DNA from: Rugalucina vietnamica
Lineage: Eukaryota; Mollusca; Bivalvia; Lucinida; Lucinidae
Assembly: GCA_964017185.1 (NCBI GenBank)
Contig: OZ024880.1
Location: 40,080,329-40,144,328 of the forward strand
Direction: 5' to 3'
Length of the DNA: 64,000 nt
The position numbers and the translations under genes were made by a program. Positions 34,849-46,963 of the stretch are shown here, in pieces. How positions within the stretch are numbered: position 1 is the first letter of the stretch; each line of letters begins with the position of its first letter. The notes beneath the pieces were generated by a model. That model saw only the letters and a program-made list of their open reading frames with translations. It ran no database searches and was not told the DNA's origin.

Positions 34849-37046
34849 ACCATTAATAATGGCTTTTCTGTGATATAGTATTCTAGAAGTCTATATCTTG
34901 AAAACTTTTTATCACAAGGCTTTCATAATCGGACCATAGGTACCCTGTAGAGTTGAGTTTCATTTCATGGCATCGGATCCCTGGGGGTGGGGCTAGAGGT
35001 TAAAACCTAGAACACTGTAAAAATTGATGTACTGCTGTGTAACTTTTTACAAAAAGTCCATATCTTGACAACAACTTATCACAAAGCATTCATACTTCAT
35101 ACACTTTAGGTTCCATGACATCGAACCTCTGGCTCGGAGTCAGAGGGATGGGGCTAGAGGTCAAAATCTAGAACTCGCTGAAATATTTTTTTCTTTTTAT
35201 TTCTAAATAAAACAACTTAGGAAGATAATTGGTCATTTATCTTTCAACTTCGTGACACTGACTTATGTGTCATGACGGTAAGATTGGTTTGACCTACTTT
35301 CCATGGTCCAGTGATTTTGCCTTATATCTTGACTCTCAATTAGTATATTTTCGTACTTCTTTCAGGTTTTAAGTGAGTACTACCAGACCTTTGACCTTAT
35401 AGGTCACTGTGACATAATTTCACGCTTCAGTGATTTTGCCTTATATCTTGACACTCAATTGGTATATTTTCATATTTCTTTCAGATTATGAGTGAATATG
35501 ACAAGACCTTTGACCCTAATATACTTATAGGTCACTGTGACCTAATTTCATGGTTCAGTGATTTTGCCTAATATCTTGGCACTCAATTGGTTTATGAACA
35601 GACCTCTTTCACACAATGTTTGCGTATAAAAAGACCTTTGACCCTAAAGTAGTCCTAGGTCATTGTGACATTATTTTACGGTTCAGTGATTTTGCCATAT
35701 ATCTCGGCACTCAAATGGTATATGAACATATTTCTTTCACAGAATGTTTATGTATGACAGGACATTTGACCCTAAAGTAGTCCTAGGTCGCTGTGACCTA
35801 ATTTCATGATTTGAAGTGATTTTGCCTTGTATCTTGACACTCAGTTGGTATATTTTCATACTTCTTTCAATTTATGAATGAGATGACCAGACCTTTGACC
35901 CTAAAATACTTATAAGTCGTTGTGACCTAATTTCACGCTTCAGTGATTTTGCCTTATATCTTGACACTCAATTGGTATATTTTCATATTTCTTTCAGATT
36001 ATGAGTGAGTATGACAAGACCTTTGACCCCCAATATACTTATAGGTCACTGTGACCTAATTTCATGGTTCAGTGATTTTGCCTAATATCTTGGCACTCAA
36101 TTGGTTTATGAACAGACCTCTGTCACACAATGTTTGCGTATAAAAACACCTTTGACCCTAAAGTAGTCCTAGGTCATTGTGACATTATTTTATGGTTCAG
36201 TGATTTTGCCTTATATCTCGGCACTCAATTGGTATATGAACATATTTCTTTCACAGAATGTTTATGTATGACAGGACATTTGACCCTAAAGTAGTCCTAG
36301 GTCGCTGTGACCTAATTTCATGATTTGAAGTGATTTTGCCTTGTATCTTGACACTCAGTTGGTATATTTTCATACTTCTTTCAATTTATGAATGAGAATG
36401 ACCAGACCTTTGACCCTAAAATACTTATAAGTCGTTGTGACCTAATTTCACAGTTCAGTGATTTTTGTCTTATATCTTGGCACTCAATTGGTATGTGAAC
36501 ATGCTTCTTTTACTATATGCTTGCGTATGACAAGTCATTTGACCCTAAAGTATTACTAGGTCACTGTAACCTAATTTCATGGTTCAATGATTTATGCACT
36601 ACACTCAGATGGTATTTTTTCATACTTCTTTCAGATTATGAATGTGTATGACTAGACCTTTAACCCAAACATACTTATAGGTCACTATGACCTAATTTCA
36701 TGGTTCAGTGGTTTTGCTTTATTACTCAACACTCAGTGGGTATATGATCATATTTCTTTCATATTATGAGTAAGTATGACTAGACCTTTGACCCTAAAGT
36801 ACTTACAGGTCAGTGTGTCCTTATTTCACGGTTCAGAGATTTTGCCTTGTATCTCGGCACTCAGTTGGTATAGGAACATACTTCTTTCACAATATGAGTG
36901 AGACCTTTTAACCATAGGTAGTTATAGTTAACTGTCATGGTTCAGTGATTTTGCATTATAGAATCAAGGCAAAAAGATGTATGAGCATAATCCTTTGGGT
37001 TAACGATAGAGTTTGGCCTTATGTTTGACAAAGGTCAGAAGCAGTC
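34849..37046 (+). repeat. tandem-array repeat, copy 1 (5' truncated)
   Basis: Matches 58605-61320: the opening AACACCATTAATAATGGCTT, two non-tandem units with AGAAGTCTATATCTTG, then the 120-130 bp tandem array, ending at GAAGCAGTCGAGC. Confidence 0.8.
35308..36960 (+). repeat. 120-130 bp tandem array 1 with nuclear-receptor-like palindromes
   Basis: About 13 units keyed by CAGTGATTTTGCCTTATATC and GACCTTTGACCC. Each unit has an AGGTCAnnnTGACCT-type site. Perfect ones lie at 35529-35543, 36043-36057 and 36679-36693; the rest differ at one to three bases. Two super-units (about 35390-35910 and 35910-36430) repeat as blocks of about 515 bp. Confidence 0.85.
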
Positions 37047-37050
37047 GAGC

Positions 37051-38118
37051 TAATTGTCCATGGTGGACAATAAGCGTAGGAACCGCAACGCTTTTTGTCC
37101 ACGATGGACAATAAGCGTAGCATTCGCAACGCTTATTGTCCACGGTGAACAATACGCGTAGCAACTGTAACACCTATTCAGAGAAGAAAAGTTTCACAAC
37201 TCTCAACAATATGCAAATTTCTTATTATCAACTCAAATTTTCTTTTGGTGATAATATAATTGACAAGCCCAGTTATTTGCCTTGCATACAACATGAAAAT
37301 CAGAACACTGCGGCATATGGTTGCCTAGCAAACGTCAAAACTTACGGTATCCCATTTTTTTTAAATCACAGAGGTACAATACATTACATTGTTAGCAAAA
37401 ATGATATTTCAAATCAATGTTTGTTTTCAAGAGCAAAAAAATGCAAACGAATATCAGTAATAAAATTCCTTTAATGTTACAATGTAGCTCTTGATACATG
37501 GCACAGATGAAAAAAAGATCACGTTCTGGCCGGCGCATAATGAACATGTAGTCCTAATTGCTGTTTAAAAATAAGCTGACGTCAATAAAGAAACACACCA
37601 ACTAGAAGTGCTGACAAACTAGAAGTGCCGACAAACAAAAATTTTCAAACGTCACGTTTTTGTAGTTTTCTGCTTGTTGAGACACCAGACTATCAACTGA
37701 TACTGTTTGCTTTCGAATCGAAATAAACCTCCATATTTTAGATGAAAACTGTTTAAAAACATTACCTTCAGAACGAAAACATGCGATCAAATCCCGTTAC
37801 TCATGTTGGAGGGACATAAATATATTTAAAAAAAAAAAACATTCTTGCATTGACAATCTAAAGCATTAAAATTGGATGTAAATTGATGCGAATCTTTTGC
37901 GTTTAAGCATAGATGACTTTGACAATATGTGTTGCAGTTGCTTCTGCTAATTGTCGACAGTGAACAATAAGCGTAGCAACCGCAACGCTTATTGTCCACG
38001 GTGGACAATAAGCGTTGCAACCGCAACTTATTGTCCACGGTGAACAATAAGCATAGCAATCGCAACGCTTATTGTCCACGGTGAACAATAAGCGTAGCAA
38101 CCGCAACGTTTATTGCCC
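37051..38118. mobile_element. inner hairpin-bounded unit
   Basis: Hairpin arrays at 37051-37172 and 37948-38118 flank a 775 bp middle, whose first 560 bp also occur at 27376-27939. Units are about 42 bp: CGCTTATTGTCCACGGTG with its inverse, then GTAGCAACCG-type spacers. This suggests a mobile unit with hairpin-array ends, nested in the larger 34691-38843 element. Confidence 0.65.
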
Positions 38119-38168
38119 TATATGTACAAACAATTTTCGATGCTATCAATACAGGGTAAGATATTTAT

Positions 38169-38413
38169 CAGGATAACATGCACGTGTAATGTATACTCCA
38201 TCATACCCCACATTTATATAGAAAAACTGGGGTTTATAAGGGTATACATAGTTTTCTTATTTTTGCTCCAAAACATAGATTGTGGGTTCTAACATGTACT
38301 CTTTTGAGCTAAAATATTAAAAATAACGAATTTTTTCCGATGAATTTTTCATTTTTTTACAGCCGAAAAAAAAATCTCTGCTTATTGCATGGGCAAGTTT
38401 TCGTAATGTATGG
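38169..38413 (+). repeat. palindromic family F, degraded copy
   Basis: TACCCCACATTTATATAG, GATTGTGGGTTCTAACATG and TTGCATGGGCAAGTTTTCGT match other F copies; the central palindrome is mostly lost. Confidence 0.7.
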
Positions 38414-38495
38414 TCCAAGCTAGAATGTTGTCTGGCAAGTGGTTGTCAAGATGTACATGTACTAAGAAAGCTGTAGCATGGTGTGTCATTTTAGG

Positions 38496-38616
<121 letters not shown>

Positions 38617-38664
38617 TTATCAAAATAATTACCACTGCTATTCTGGTTTATATTTTTTCTTCGT

Positions 38665-38838
38665 GAACAATAAGCGTTGGTATTGCTGACCATATCAACA
38701 ACATCGACGCTTAGTGTTCATCGACGACAATAAGCGTAGCGACTGAAACGCTTATTGTCGTCGATGAACAATAAGCGTTGCAGACGCTACGCTTATTGTC
38801 GTTGGTGGACAATAAGCGTCGATGGACAATAAACGGTT
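38665..38838. repeat. right terminal hairpin array
   Basis: GAACAATAAGCG and CGCTTATTGTCGTC units, inverse of the array at 34697. Confidence 0.85.
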
Positions 38839-38956
38839 CTACAGCGGGTGAAAGGGGTGTTTTTTCTCTCCTAAAATCGCGAAAAGAACCGAGTCGGTGT
38901 GTTCTATTGACGCAGTTCTAAGAAGTGCCGAAACTAAAATCTCTGTCTCTCGTCTC

Positions 38957-38957
<1 letters not shown>

Positions 38958-39020
<63 letters not shown>
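38958..39020. repeat. (CT)n microsatellite
   Basis: About 30 CT dinucleotides. Confidence 0.97.
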
Positions 39021-39025
<5 letters not shown>

Positions 39026-39265
39026 AATGACGTGTCATAAACGTTGGCAAGACGTTTTGACTTCTTTTCTAAAAAATGTGTCGCCAACGTTGGTAAGATA
39101 TTTTGACTTCGCCAGACAGAATATACAGAAAACACGAGTATAAACCACAACGGGGCCGTCTGAATCTGATAACGGTTAGGAAAGAAACTGGATGATTCTG
39201 CGATGTCTAACATTACGAAAAATTGCAAACACAATATTAAAATGGAAATTTCATAGAAAAAAATT

Positions 39266-39400
39266 ATCATGTTTGCTCAAAACATTGATTGTGGGTACAC
39301 GTTAGAACAAGTTTTGAAGCAAAATAAGATTAAGTGTATACCCCTGTACACCTCAGTTTTGGAATATAAAAGTGGGGTATATGGGGTATATACAGGTCCG
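39266..39400 (-). repeat. palindromic family F fragment (reverse)
   Basis: GATTGTGGGTACACGTTAGA and AAAAGTGGGGTATATGGGGT correspond to F arms in reverse order. Confidence 0.6.
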
Positions 39401-39503
39401 TTTCATAAGTTTAATACATACCCATTTGTTTCTTAAGTAATGGCATAGCTGTACAGTACTTGAATCTTGGCAAACTTTTATAGGGTGTTTGCAGATTTGA
39501 ACG

Positions 39504-39860
39504 AATTTCTGCTACAATTTCACATCTAGTTTGTTAGATCGAATACCAATTGGTATTTCTTTGCTGGTAATTTAAATAGCTATCTTTATACATGTTTGTG
39601 TAATGTCACCTTAGCCAGAAATTTCTACGCAACTGCAATGTTCATACAGCCCCACACGTGTCAACTGTTGCTTAGCAACGCCAAAACCTATGCGATTTCG
39701 GTTTTATACATTTTCCATAGATTTCGGTTGCTAGGCAACGAAAAATGTTATCTGAGATTCGCATTTTATAGCAAGTAGTTTACAAAGTGTCAATGGTCGA
39801 TACAAATAGGCGTATAAATATTCGATCTAACAAACTAGATGTGAAATTGTAGCAGAAATT
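39504..39860. mobile_element. MITE with 42 bp inverted repeats, carrying X-box-like motifs
   Basis: AATTTCTGCTACAATTTCAC at the left is repeated inverted at the right. The 42 bp repeat appears perfect (39504-39545 against 39819-39860). Inside are two GTTGCTxxGCAAC palindromes (39667-39679 and 39727-39739). Confidence 0.78.
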
Positions 39861-40105
39861 GTATCTCTACCCCCATTTTTCACCCTTCGATCGAGAAATT
39901 TTAGTCATTTTTTCAACTTTGATTGGGTGTCATTTAAAATGTATCAGTCAGATTACATTATCTTTAACATCAAATGCAACTATTTTATGTTCGGTGTAAG
40001 AAAATAAAGTGAATATGTTTATGTTGGGTTTCCTGTCACCATGGCAACGGTTTTAAGAGTCGTGGCCAAGTGCCTTTACACAGTGTTCTATTGTTGCTAG
40101 GCAAC
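39667..40105. promoter_or_regulatory. cluster of RFX X-box-like palindromes
   Basis: GTTGCTTAGCAAC (39667), GTTGCTAGGCAAC (39727), CACCATGGCAAC (about 40038) and GTTGCTAGGCAAC (40093). The RFX X-box consensus is two GTTGCC-like inverted half sites with a short spacer. Binding is inferred only. Confidence 0.4.
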
Positions 40106-40227
40106 AGCAAGTCGAGCATGTGACTAGGTGTTGAACTGTCTCGCAGAAGGAGAATTGAATTTATGTTTCAAGAAAGCTAACTCATACTTAAATAACGTGC
40201 TCAAACAAAAAAACTATGGTCAATATT

Positions 40228-40254
40228 GCATTACTTATTGAATGACCCTCGTAC
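40228..40254. repeat. solitary mariner-type inverted-repeat end
   Basis: ACTTATTGAATGACCCTCGT is the inverse of a typical mariner terminus; no partner end found. Confidence 0.45.
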
Positions 40255-40379
40255 ATGTTATCCGGATGATGCTCACACATAGTCTACTGTGATTAAACAG
40301 CAGCTACTCTGAAACCTAGGATTCTGAGAGCAGTTATTCCCCAAAAGATGGTCGTTCAGCTATCTTATTCGAAAGTATA

Positions 40380-40790
40380 ATTACACTATAGAAAGGTAAA
40401 AGTAAGCAATGGTCAGGGTATGGCGCAATCAGAAAGAATTTCCCACTCCCAAAACCAATGACAGTCAGGTACTTATACTAAGAGAACATATCGTAAGCCG
40501 AGTGAGTAGCTTTTCCCTCAAGGTACAAGTAGGCAAAGATCAGGAAAAGGCGCAATCAGAAAAAGATTCCCACTCCAAAAACCGATGTGGGAAAAAACCA
40601 AACTAACAATCAAGTACTTTTACCATGAAAACATATCGTAAGCCGAATGAGCAGCTATTTTCCCAATAGGTGGCCACTCAGTTACCTTAACTTAATATGA
40701 AAACATACATAAGGCGCCAACAGCACAAAAATTTAAAACACCAAGACATTAAACAAAAAGAACCACCACAGAAGTATCTACATTTCAAAA
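40380..40790 (-). repeat. repeat family B, two partial copies in reverse
   Basis: 40392-40519 and 40520-40790 both begin (read in reverse) with the B 3' end (GGTACAAGTAGGCAAAG), so two truncated B copies lie head to tail. The second runs to CCACCACAGAAGTATC. Confidence 0.8.
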
Positions 40791-41469
40791 AAGAACCTAC
40801 ATTTCAAAATGACATCTCGAAAACTGAAATGAAAAATCAGTGACAACAGGAATACCGTATCGGATTCAACCTCGCCTTTAGACTCTGGAGATTTTCAGTT
40901 GTATCGAAACCGTTTGCGAGCGGCTTAATTTTTGACCGTGACTTTTGAAATTAGGACATAGATATCAGAATTTTATATCAGCCGCTAAGTGGGTAAATTT
41001 GCGAGCCAGAATAAACGATAGAACGAGAAATTTTCAAAGTAAACTGTGCAACGGCATGATCATCAGGTCAGAACATGTACACAGTCTGATCAGATTCGAA
41101 CGAATAAAGTTAACAGCCTGACAATGAAACATTTTTTCGTGAGACTTGGTTTAGAAGAGTAATCTTAATGACCAATACCTATCACTTTACATCATCATCA
41201 ATAAAATCCATTGATCTTTATATAAACATACTATATATGGTCCTCATAAGAGTAATCTTAACTCTAAAAGTGATAAAATGACAAAAGTTTTAACAATTAT
41301 CAATTAACTGAAGTGCCTTTATTAGATGCAATAAACGCATATTGTGGTGTACATTGATTACGTGTGTGAATCATGCAGCGCACAAAGTTCCACTCCCAAG
41401 CCAGTTAAAGGTAAAAATAAAAAGTCCAGTCAATGGTGTCATGAAATCATAAGGCCGAAAAAAAAAATA
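40791..41469. other. intergenic, nothing recognised
   Basis: No gene, RNA or repeat recognised. Confidence 0.4.
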
Positions 41470-41804
41470 ACTGTGTTTCCGCTAACCCGACCGACCCTGA
41501 TTCTTTGTGCTGACCCTGCAGTTTTTATTGCCATTTTGAAAGAAAATAAAAAGATTTTCAACCCTACCGACCCTTGAAATATGGACATATGACTTAGAGT
41601 ATGTCAAGACTGAAACAATAATATTTAAAATCACTTTATTTAACCTTATTTATGTTTTAAACTTCAAGGTCTGTCATTATCTAGTATTTGAGGTGAATTA
41701 AGTTGCTTAGTATCAGTTTTTACGTGTTTTCAACAAATGAAAAATAGAGAAAAAATAAAGATATGCCTGATTATTTTCGGCAGGTTAGCGGACACACTGC
41801 TAAT
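41470..41804. mobile_element. possible MITE with about 20 bp inverted repeats
   Basis: TGTGTTTCCGCTAACCCGAC and the inverse GGCAGGTTAGCGGACACACT bound about 330 bp; roughly 16 of 20 positions pair. Confidence 0.45.
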
Positions 41805-42494
41805 TTTTTACGCCTAAATCCCAACCCAGACAACAGGCAGTTCAATGATGATGACGATAAAAAATGCAGTATATCGAATGTACTTGAAAGAGGTCTATGG
41901 CCGATTTTAACCCAGTAGGCGAGCGTGTATAATGACATTGAGTATACGCTGTCCTTTCTTTAGTTTTCAGTCATGTAAGTCGTAAGCACCAACGTTAAGG
42001 GCATTTGGGAAGGGATGGGACGTTTTCGGATTCGAAATGTTTAGATTGGGTCGACGGTATTTGCAGTTTCATAGATTTAAGCGACCGTTTACGTCTGAAG
42101 TTAGCATTCTACAAATAAATTATCTTACTGACCCATTCTCTTGCAAGGCATATAAAACCATACCCTGGTTATTGGAGCTTAATCTTTAGGCATATGTATA
42201 GAAGTCCTCCTCAATTTTTCACCGGTCACCAAGACTTATAATATTAGGGCAAGAGGGATTGAACGCTGTGCTAATATATCCCTAACAGACAAAGCCTTTA
42301 CACTGTCGTCGAAGCTATAATAGTTTTATATTTAGCTCATCTTAAAAGGAAATTTCACAGTGTTGGCAGGATAATTACTGGCACTTGACACACCTTTACC
42401 TTCCCAATTCTTCCATTGTTCGAGCGCAGTCAAAATTTCAGCTCAGTCGAATCGAGCAAACTATTTTATAACAATTGGACCTATAGCGTAAATA
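41805..42494 (+). promoter_or_regulatory. upstream region of locus 2
   Basis: Contains a TTTTATAAC about 30 bp before the start codon region (near 42465), a possible TATA-like element, and an in-frame TAA at 42489-42491 just before the ATG. Promoter role inferred from position. Confidence 0.35.
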
Positions 42495-42567
42495 ATGGAG
42501 AAGTTGGAGTTTGCTAGAACGATTTTATTTCTTGGAATATTGTGTTGTATACAGTTTAATGCGGCAG
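42495..42567 (+). CDS. signal-peptide exon of receptor locus 2
   Basis: ATG with A at -3 and G at +4, preceded by an in-frame TAA that fixes the start. Reads MEKLEFARTI, then a hydrophobic core (LFLGILCC) and IQFNAA, a typical signal peptide of about 24 residues. Ends at GCAG|GTAGGT in phase 1, matching the phase of the downstream Ig exons. Confidence 0.78.
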
Positions 42568-44105
42568 GTAGGTGGTAGTTTGATTGAATGCATTTTCGTA
42601 CGCTAACACCCATTCGATATTTACCGTAGATCTTCCTATCAACCTTCTACTAACGGCAAAAAGAAGAAACGTTACGTGCATTACATGTATACATTATATA
42701 CGTTATTTGTTTTATTTCAATCTAAAATATTTAATGAGCATAAAATATCTCTTAAACATAAACCAGCAACTTATATACACAGGCAGGAACTAGAAACTAG
42801 TTGTATACGCTCGTATGGAAAACAAATCCTCATCAAACTTGAAATTGCTACTGTAGAGTGTTCACAACATCCTATAATAATAGAGACCACAGGATCTAGC
42901 CAATGTTTGAAATAATCACGGACTTTGTGGTTGTCATTGTTACCTGCAACATTGAATAAGATGCAATACAAGTTGTAGCCTTCGAAACATTCTTTCCAGT
43001 GTTGTAAAAGCTTATGGTTATTTATTCAACACATTCATTTGTATTACGATCTGGCTGAATTTCGAACACATCCTAGGTCCTAGTTTTAAAATCTGCGCTT
43101 GTTGCCTGCAAGAATGGTGACATTTTCATGGACAATGAAGCCACTACTGAGATAAAATTTCTCTGTGTTACAACCTGCTTTCAAAGAAACCACAGTTCTG
43201 AAATTGATCTGTTTGAAAAACTCATGTAAGCAATGCCCACTTAGGATGGGTACTACTATTTTGGTGGAGTGTTGGTATGTGCTGCGACTACACATCCCAC
43301 CATTTTTGACTTTGTCAATTAAAAAAACTCTTCTGCTCTTTTCTGATATTATTGCTTAGAATTCACCATGGTATTCAGTTTGATCAGATCTAAAAACACT
43401 CTATTTGTCACTTCGATCTGCACTGAAAGCCCCCCCCCCTTTATTATTTACACACTGCGGCACATAAATATCAGTTTTATACGGGAGTAGCCCGGGCCCC
43501 CACCCTATTTACGCTTCAGATAAAATTTGATTGAATTGGTCCGCTTGTCTCTGAGATATTCATGTGTGTATAGACGGACGGCGCATAGAAAGACGCAGTA
43601 TGTGTACCATCGTATAAGCTATGTGAGCCTTCGACTAGGGTGGGCTAAAGAAAGGGCTGCTGGTAACTTGTAAGTCACATTCTTTCCACTTCATGTTGCC
43701 ATTGATATGAAACTCAGCTTAACTTCAAATATATGTTGTGATTGTTTTATTTTCTGCTAAACGTACCAATCAACGGCTGTGGTCATGTCATGATGTTGCC
43801 TCCATTTTATGTGACTTCTATCCAAAACTGGGATGCCACGAGAAGATAATCAACCAAGTAAACAGATGTACATGAATGATTTGACTCTATGTAACCAGCC
43901 CCCTTAGCAGGCTCAGACTGTCTTCTAAACGCTGCATATAAGTGATCACTGGCCAATAAGTCAGTGATAAGCGTTACCTGGTGATAAAAGCAGCCCATCC
44001 ATTTCTAACAGGCCCCATGGGCCGGGTGACCGGGGTCAATTTGATACAAAATAATTTATGTTACTATTAAAAGGGAAATTCTCTTACCGGGTATCTATTT
44101 CACAG
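42568..44105. other. intron 1 of locus 2
   Basis: No further exon found. Contains a short poly-C tract near 43430. The acceptor CTATTTCACAG ends it. Confidence 0.45.
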
Positions 44106-44450
44106 AAGCAACAGCCAGTCTGCACTTCCAGGAATATATAGAAGCGGCTCTGAAAGAAACCTTGACCTTCAATATCTCCTGGGTCACTGAGGAAAATGTG
44201 ACATTGACCATAGCTCAGGTGATTGGAACGCTTGACACAGGGGTACTCTCTGTCAACGGGACGTATGTAGAACTCTTGAATAACTGGTTTTTAAAAGGAA
44301 CAGCCGAGATATTCAATGAAACAGACAATACCTACACAATGACCTTGACCTTGGCCAATGTCGCTCTGGAAGATGAAGGCTATTATGAGATCCACTTAGA
44401 TGCACCAAGTTATCCAATGACAACCTTCTTCTTCATAATACAGACGTATG
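44106..44450 (+). CDS. V-like Ig exon of locus 2 lacking the cysteine pair
   Basis: Acceptor CTATTTCACAG, donor TATG|GTAAGG, phase 1-1, 345 nt. The pattern is that of an Ig V-type fold: LTFNISW (B and C strand positions), TYTMTLTLANV, and ALEDEGYYEIHL, the DxGxYxC block. In the first and last, Asn and Glu replace the two cysteines that normally form the disulfide. Four N-glycosylation sequons (NISW, NVTL, NGTY, NETD). It would form the outermost domain of the receptor. A (GAAA)n microsatellite follows 20 bp after the donor. Confidence 0.8.
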
Positions 44451-44472
44451 GTAAGGCTTCTGATGTTAAATA

Positions 44473-44475
44473 TGA

Positions 44476-44543
<68 letters not shown>

Positions 44544-44548
44544 AAAAA
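44473..44548 (+). repeat. (GAAA)n microsatellite
   Basis: About 18 GAAA units just inside the intron after the V-like exon. Confidence 0.97.
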
Positions 44549-45209
44549 GAAAAGAAAGAAAATAAGAAATGTTTATATGATTTTACAACAGAACAATTCA
44601 GACACCAGGCGGGAAAGAAAGGACAACCCATAAAATAAAACAACACGCATGAAGAGCAAAATGTCTAGCTCTTTTCCAGCAAAGTAAGCATCAGAGCCCA
44701 GTTGTTCAAAATAGACGATGTCGTTTGTTAACGATTCGTCAAAATTTCAAACACGAATATATTATAAATATACTGTTATTTTTTTGCTGATAAAATGTGA
44801 GGATCGTTTGCATTGCAAGGGTTTCTCACATTTTATCAACAAAAACAAGTGTATTTGCTTATGTTGTCGGCATTTATGAGTTGAGATCTTACCGATGACG
44901 TGAAGCTAACGAAGTTTTGAACAAGCATTAGAGATGACGAGCATAACATAGAAACAGAAAGAATAAACATACATCGTAAAGATTTAGCATAGCGGAAGAA
45001 ATTACTTGATGGTTTTGATTTATAATACGACCAAAGTTCGTCCTTCGTCTGCTGTGAGTTACAAAGATTTAGTTCGGTTTTAGTATAAGCTCGTACAGTA
45101 AATGTAGCATCACAAAAACAAAGAATATCAACTTCTCGTACGGTCTTTAACAATCCAAAACAGTAGTCTCTAGATTTCACTCATATTCCCGCCGTTATTT
45201 TCTTTGCAG
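44549..45209. other. intron 2 of locus 2, nothing recognised
   Basis: Ends with the acceptor TTTTCTTTGCAG. Confidence 0.45.
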
Positions 45210-45566
45210 CTGCGCCGATCAATTTACGAATGACAAGTGATGCTACGAATTATACAGAACTGACAAATGCGGTATTCACGTGCAGTGGTAATGTCGGCCG
45301 CCCTCTTGGAAACCTGCGTCTCTTGCGCTCAAGCAACCATTCCAATTCTGAATACGTTTCTGTTGAGAAATTTATCAGCTCGTCAGAATTGGAAAAAGCC
45401 CTCCCACCAGAGTCTTTTCTGGCTAATGGCACACACCAAGTGACCTATACCTTCTACCGGAATGTTACCAGACAAGATAATGGAATGTTCTTTATGTGTG
45501 ATGTTGAACAAAATATACCGACCAAGTCAAGCACGAGGAGCAATCAGGTTGCGGTGTTCGTGGAAT
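45210..45566 (+). CDS. second Ig exon of locus 2
   Basis: Acceptor TTTTCTTTGCAG, donor GAAT|GTAAGT, phase 1-1, 357 nt. Starts APINLRMTSD and shows the Ig cysteines in AVFTCSGNV and GMFFMCDVEQ, with the DNG block (RQDNGMFFMC) in place of DxG. No clear core Trp. Sequons NYT, NHS, NGT and NVT fit an extracellular domain. Ends VAVFVE. The gene continues 3', but the next exons are not found before the LINE at 46.9 kb; they may lie farther downstream. Confidence 0.82.
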
Positions 45567-46044
45567 GTAAGTATTATATACATGCACTATGATAAGCATA
45601 ATAGTTCTAACCTTTGACACGACATCTTTACATAATGGGAATGTATATTTTCCAATTCCTACTAATTACATATACATCCTACTAATTACATATACATAAT
45701 TTTAACTGATGAGGACCGTCACGTAAAGCAGTTCTGATAATACTCTCAAATCTATTGATGTTCTAAATAAAACATAAACCGAGATCGTTGAAAAGCATAG
45801 AACGAGTTTGGGTCAGGCCGCGGTTTGGGTTATCAAAACCTCACCAAGTTACAAAATAAAGTGAGTCGAAGACGAGCTGTTTTTACTTATTTTATTTTCT
45901 ACGAGGTCTTTAACTGACATGTAGTTTGACAGAGCAGAAATTGACAGACCCGTACTGTTACTTCCAATATCAGGAAGTTAAAGTATGGTATTCAGTCAGC
46001 CTCCTTGTTTAGTATTGATATGTAGGCCCGCCCGCCTCATTTGA
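45567..46044. other. intronic or intergenic, small duplication
   Basis: A 20 bp unit CCTACTAATTACATATACAT is doubled at about 45657-45697. Otherwise nothing. Confidence 0.45.
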
Positions 46045-46230
46045 CATGCGCGGATCCAGAGGGGGGGGGGACCGGGGGTCCGGACCCCCCCCTCTGGAAT
46101 TTGAAAATTTTACCTAAAAAAGGTAATTTCGGGATTTTTTGGGGGTTGGACCCCCCCCCCCCTCGTCTGTGACTAAAAATTACCATTTTCGTTGGACCCC
46201 CTCTCATGAAAATTTCTGGATCCGCGCATG
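46045..46230. mobile_element. G-rich palindromic MITE, 186 bp
   Basis: CATGCGCGGATCCAGA (46045-46060) is inverted at 46215-46230. Inside are long G runs on one side and C runs on the other (GGGGGGGGGG, CCGGGGGTCCGGACCCCC) that can form a hairpin or G-quadruplex. Confidence 0.75.
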
Positions 46231-46482
46231 TTTGATATTCACTTGTATTGGATTTAATGCTATGAAAACTTAATAACAGAAATACATGCTACAGTAACCG
46301 TTTAAAATGGCACCATAAACCAGAACTTTTAAAAACTGTAATTTGATTTGGTAGTATGGTGATGGCAATGAATATTTCTGTAAAATTCAACTTTGCTACA
46401 TATAAAAGTGGATACCTGTGGGTTCCATATCACAAATGGGTGTTAGCATAATGTTGTGATGTTTTATAAAATAATAGAGATG

Positions 46483-46662
46483 ATAGCCGCGTCATGAGAA
46501 AGCCAACATTCCGTATATGTGAACACAAAGGCGCAGATCAGCTACGCAGTAACTGCGATGCTTAATTTCCAGCCTCTAGCCATCTTCTGTGCTTGTACAG
46601 CTCGGTTTTTGTCGAATCTGTTCGGAAACCACAGTGCTGGTTTTCTCATGACGCGTCTCATT
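46483..46662. repeat. short palindromic bivalve-type repeat
   Basis: GCGTCATGAGAAAGCCAACA at the left and TGGTTTTCTCATGACGCGTC at the right are inverted. The interior GCGCAGATCAGCTACGCAGT matches the fragment near 33770. Confidence 0.6.
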
Positions 46663-46963
46663 CTCAAGCTGCAGATTCCATATAAGACATATAAAGTCTA
46701 ATTTTTAAAGTATGTATTCTTCCTAAGAATAAAGCCAGCCTACCAAACAATCAAATACTTCTCTGCATATAGTGAAAACAATTCTATCGATACACGGTGA
46801 CGTACTTGACGACGTGATGACGTAAAAAGGTGAACACACTTTGATTTGTGCAAAATAATCTTTATTGTTGATCGGCAAATACTATCTGAATCTGAATCTG
46901 AATAGTTTACTGGTGACACGCCAAATGACATTATTTCACCAGGGGGTTCGGATGGGGGAGAAA

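Noticed and set aside
41344-41577. 77-codon ORF with CESCS and basic tail
   Set aside because: Overlaps a possible MITE and shows no domain; likely chance.
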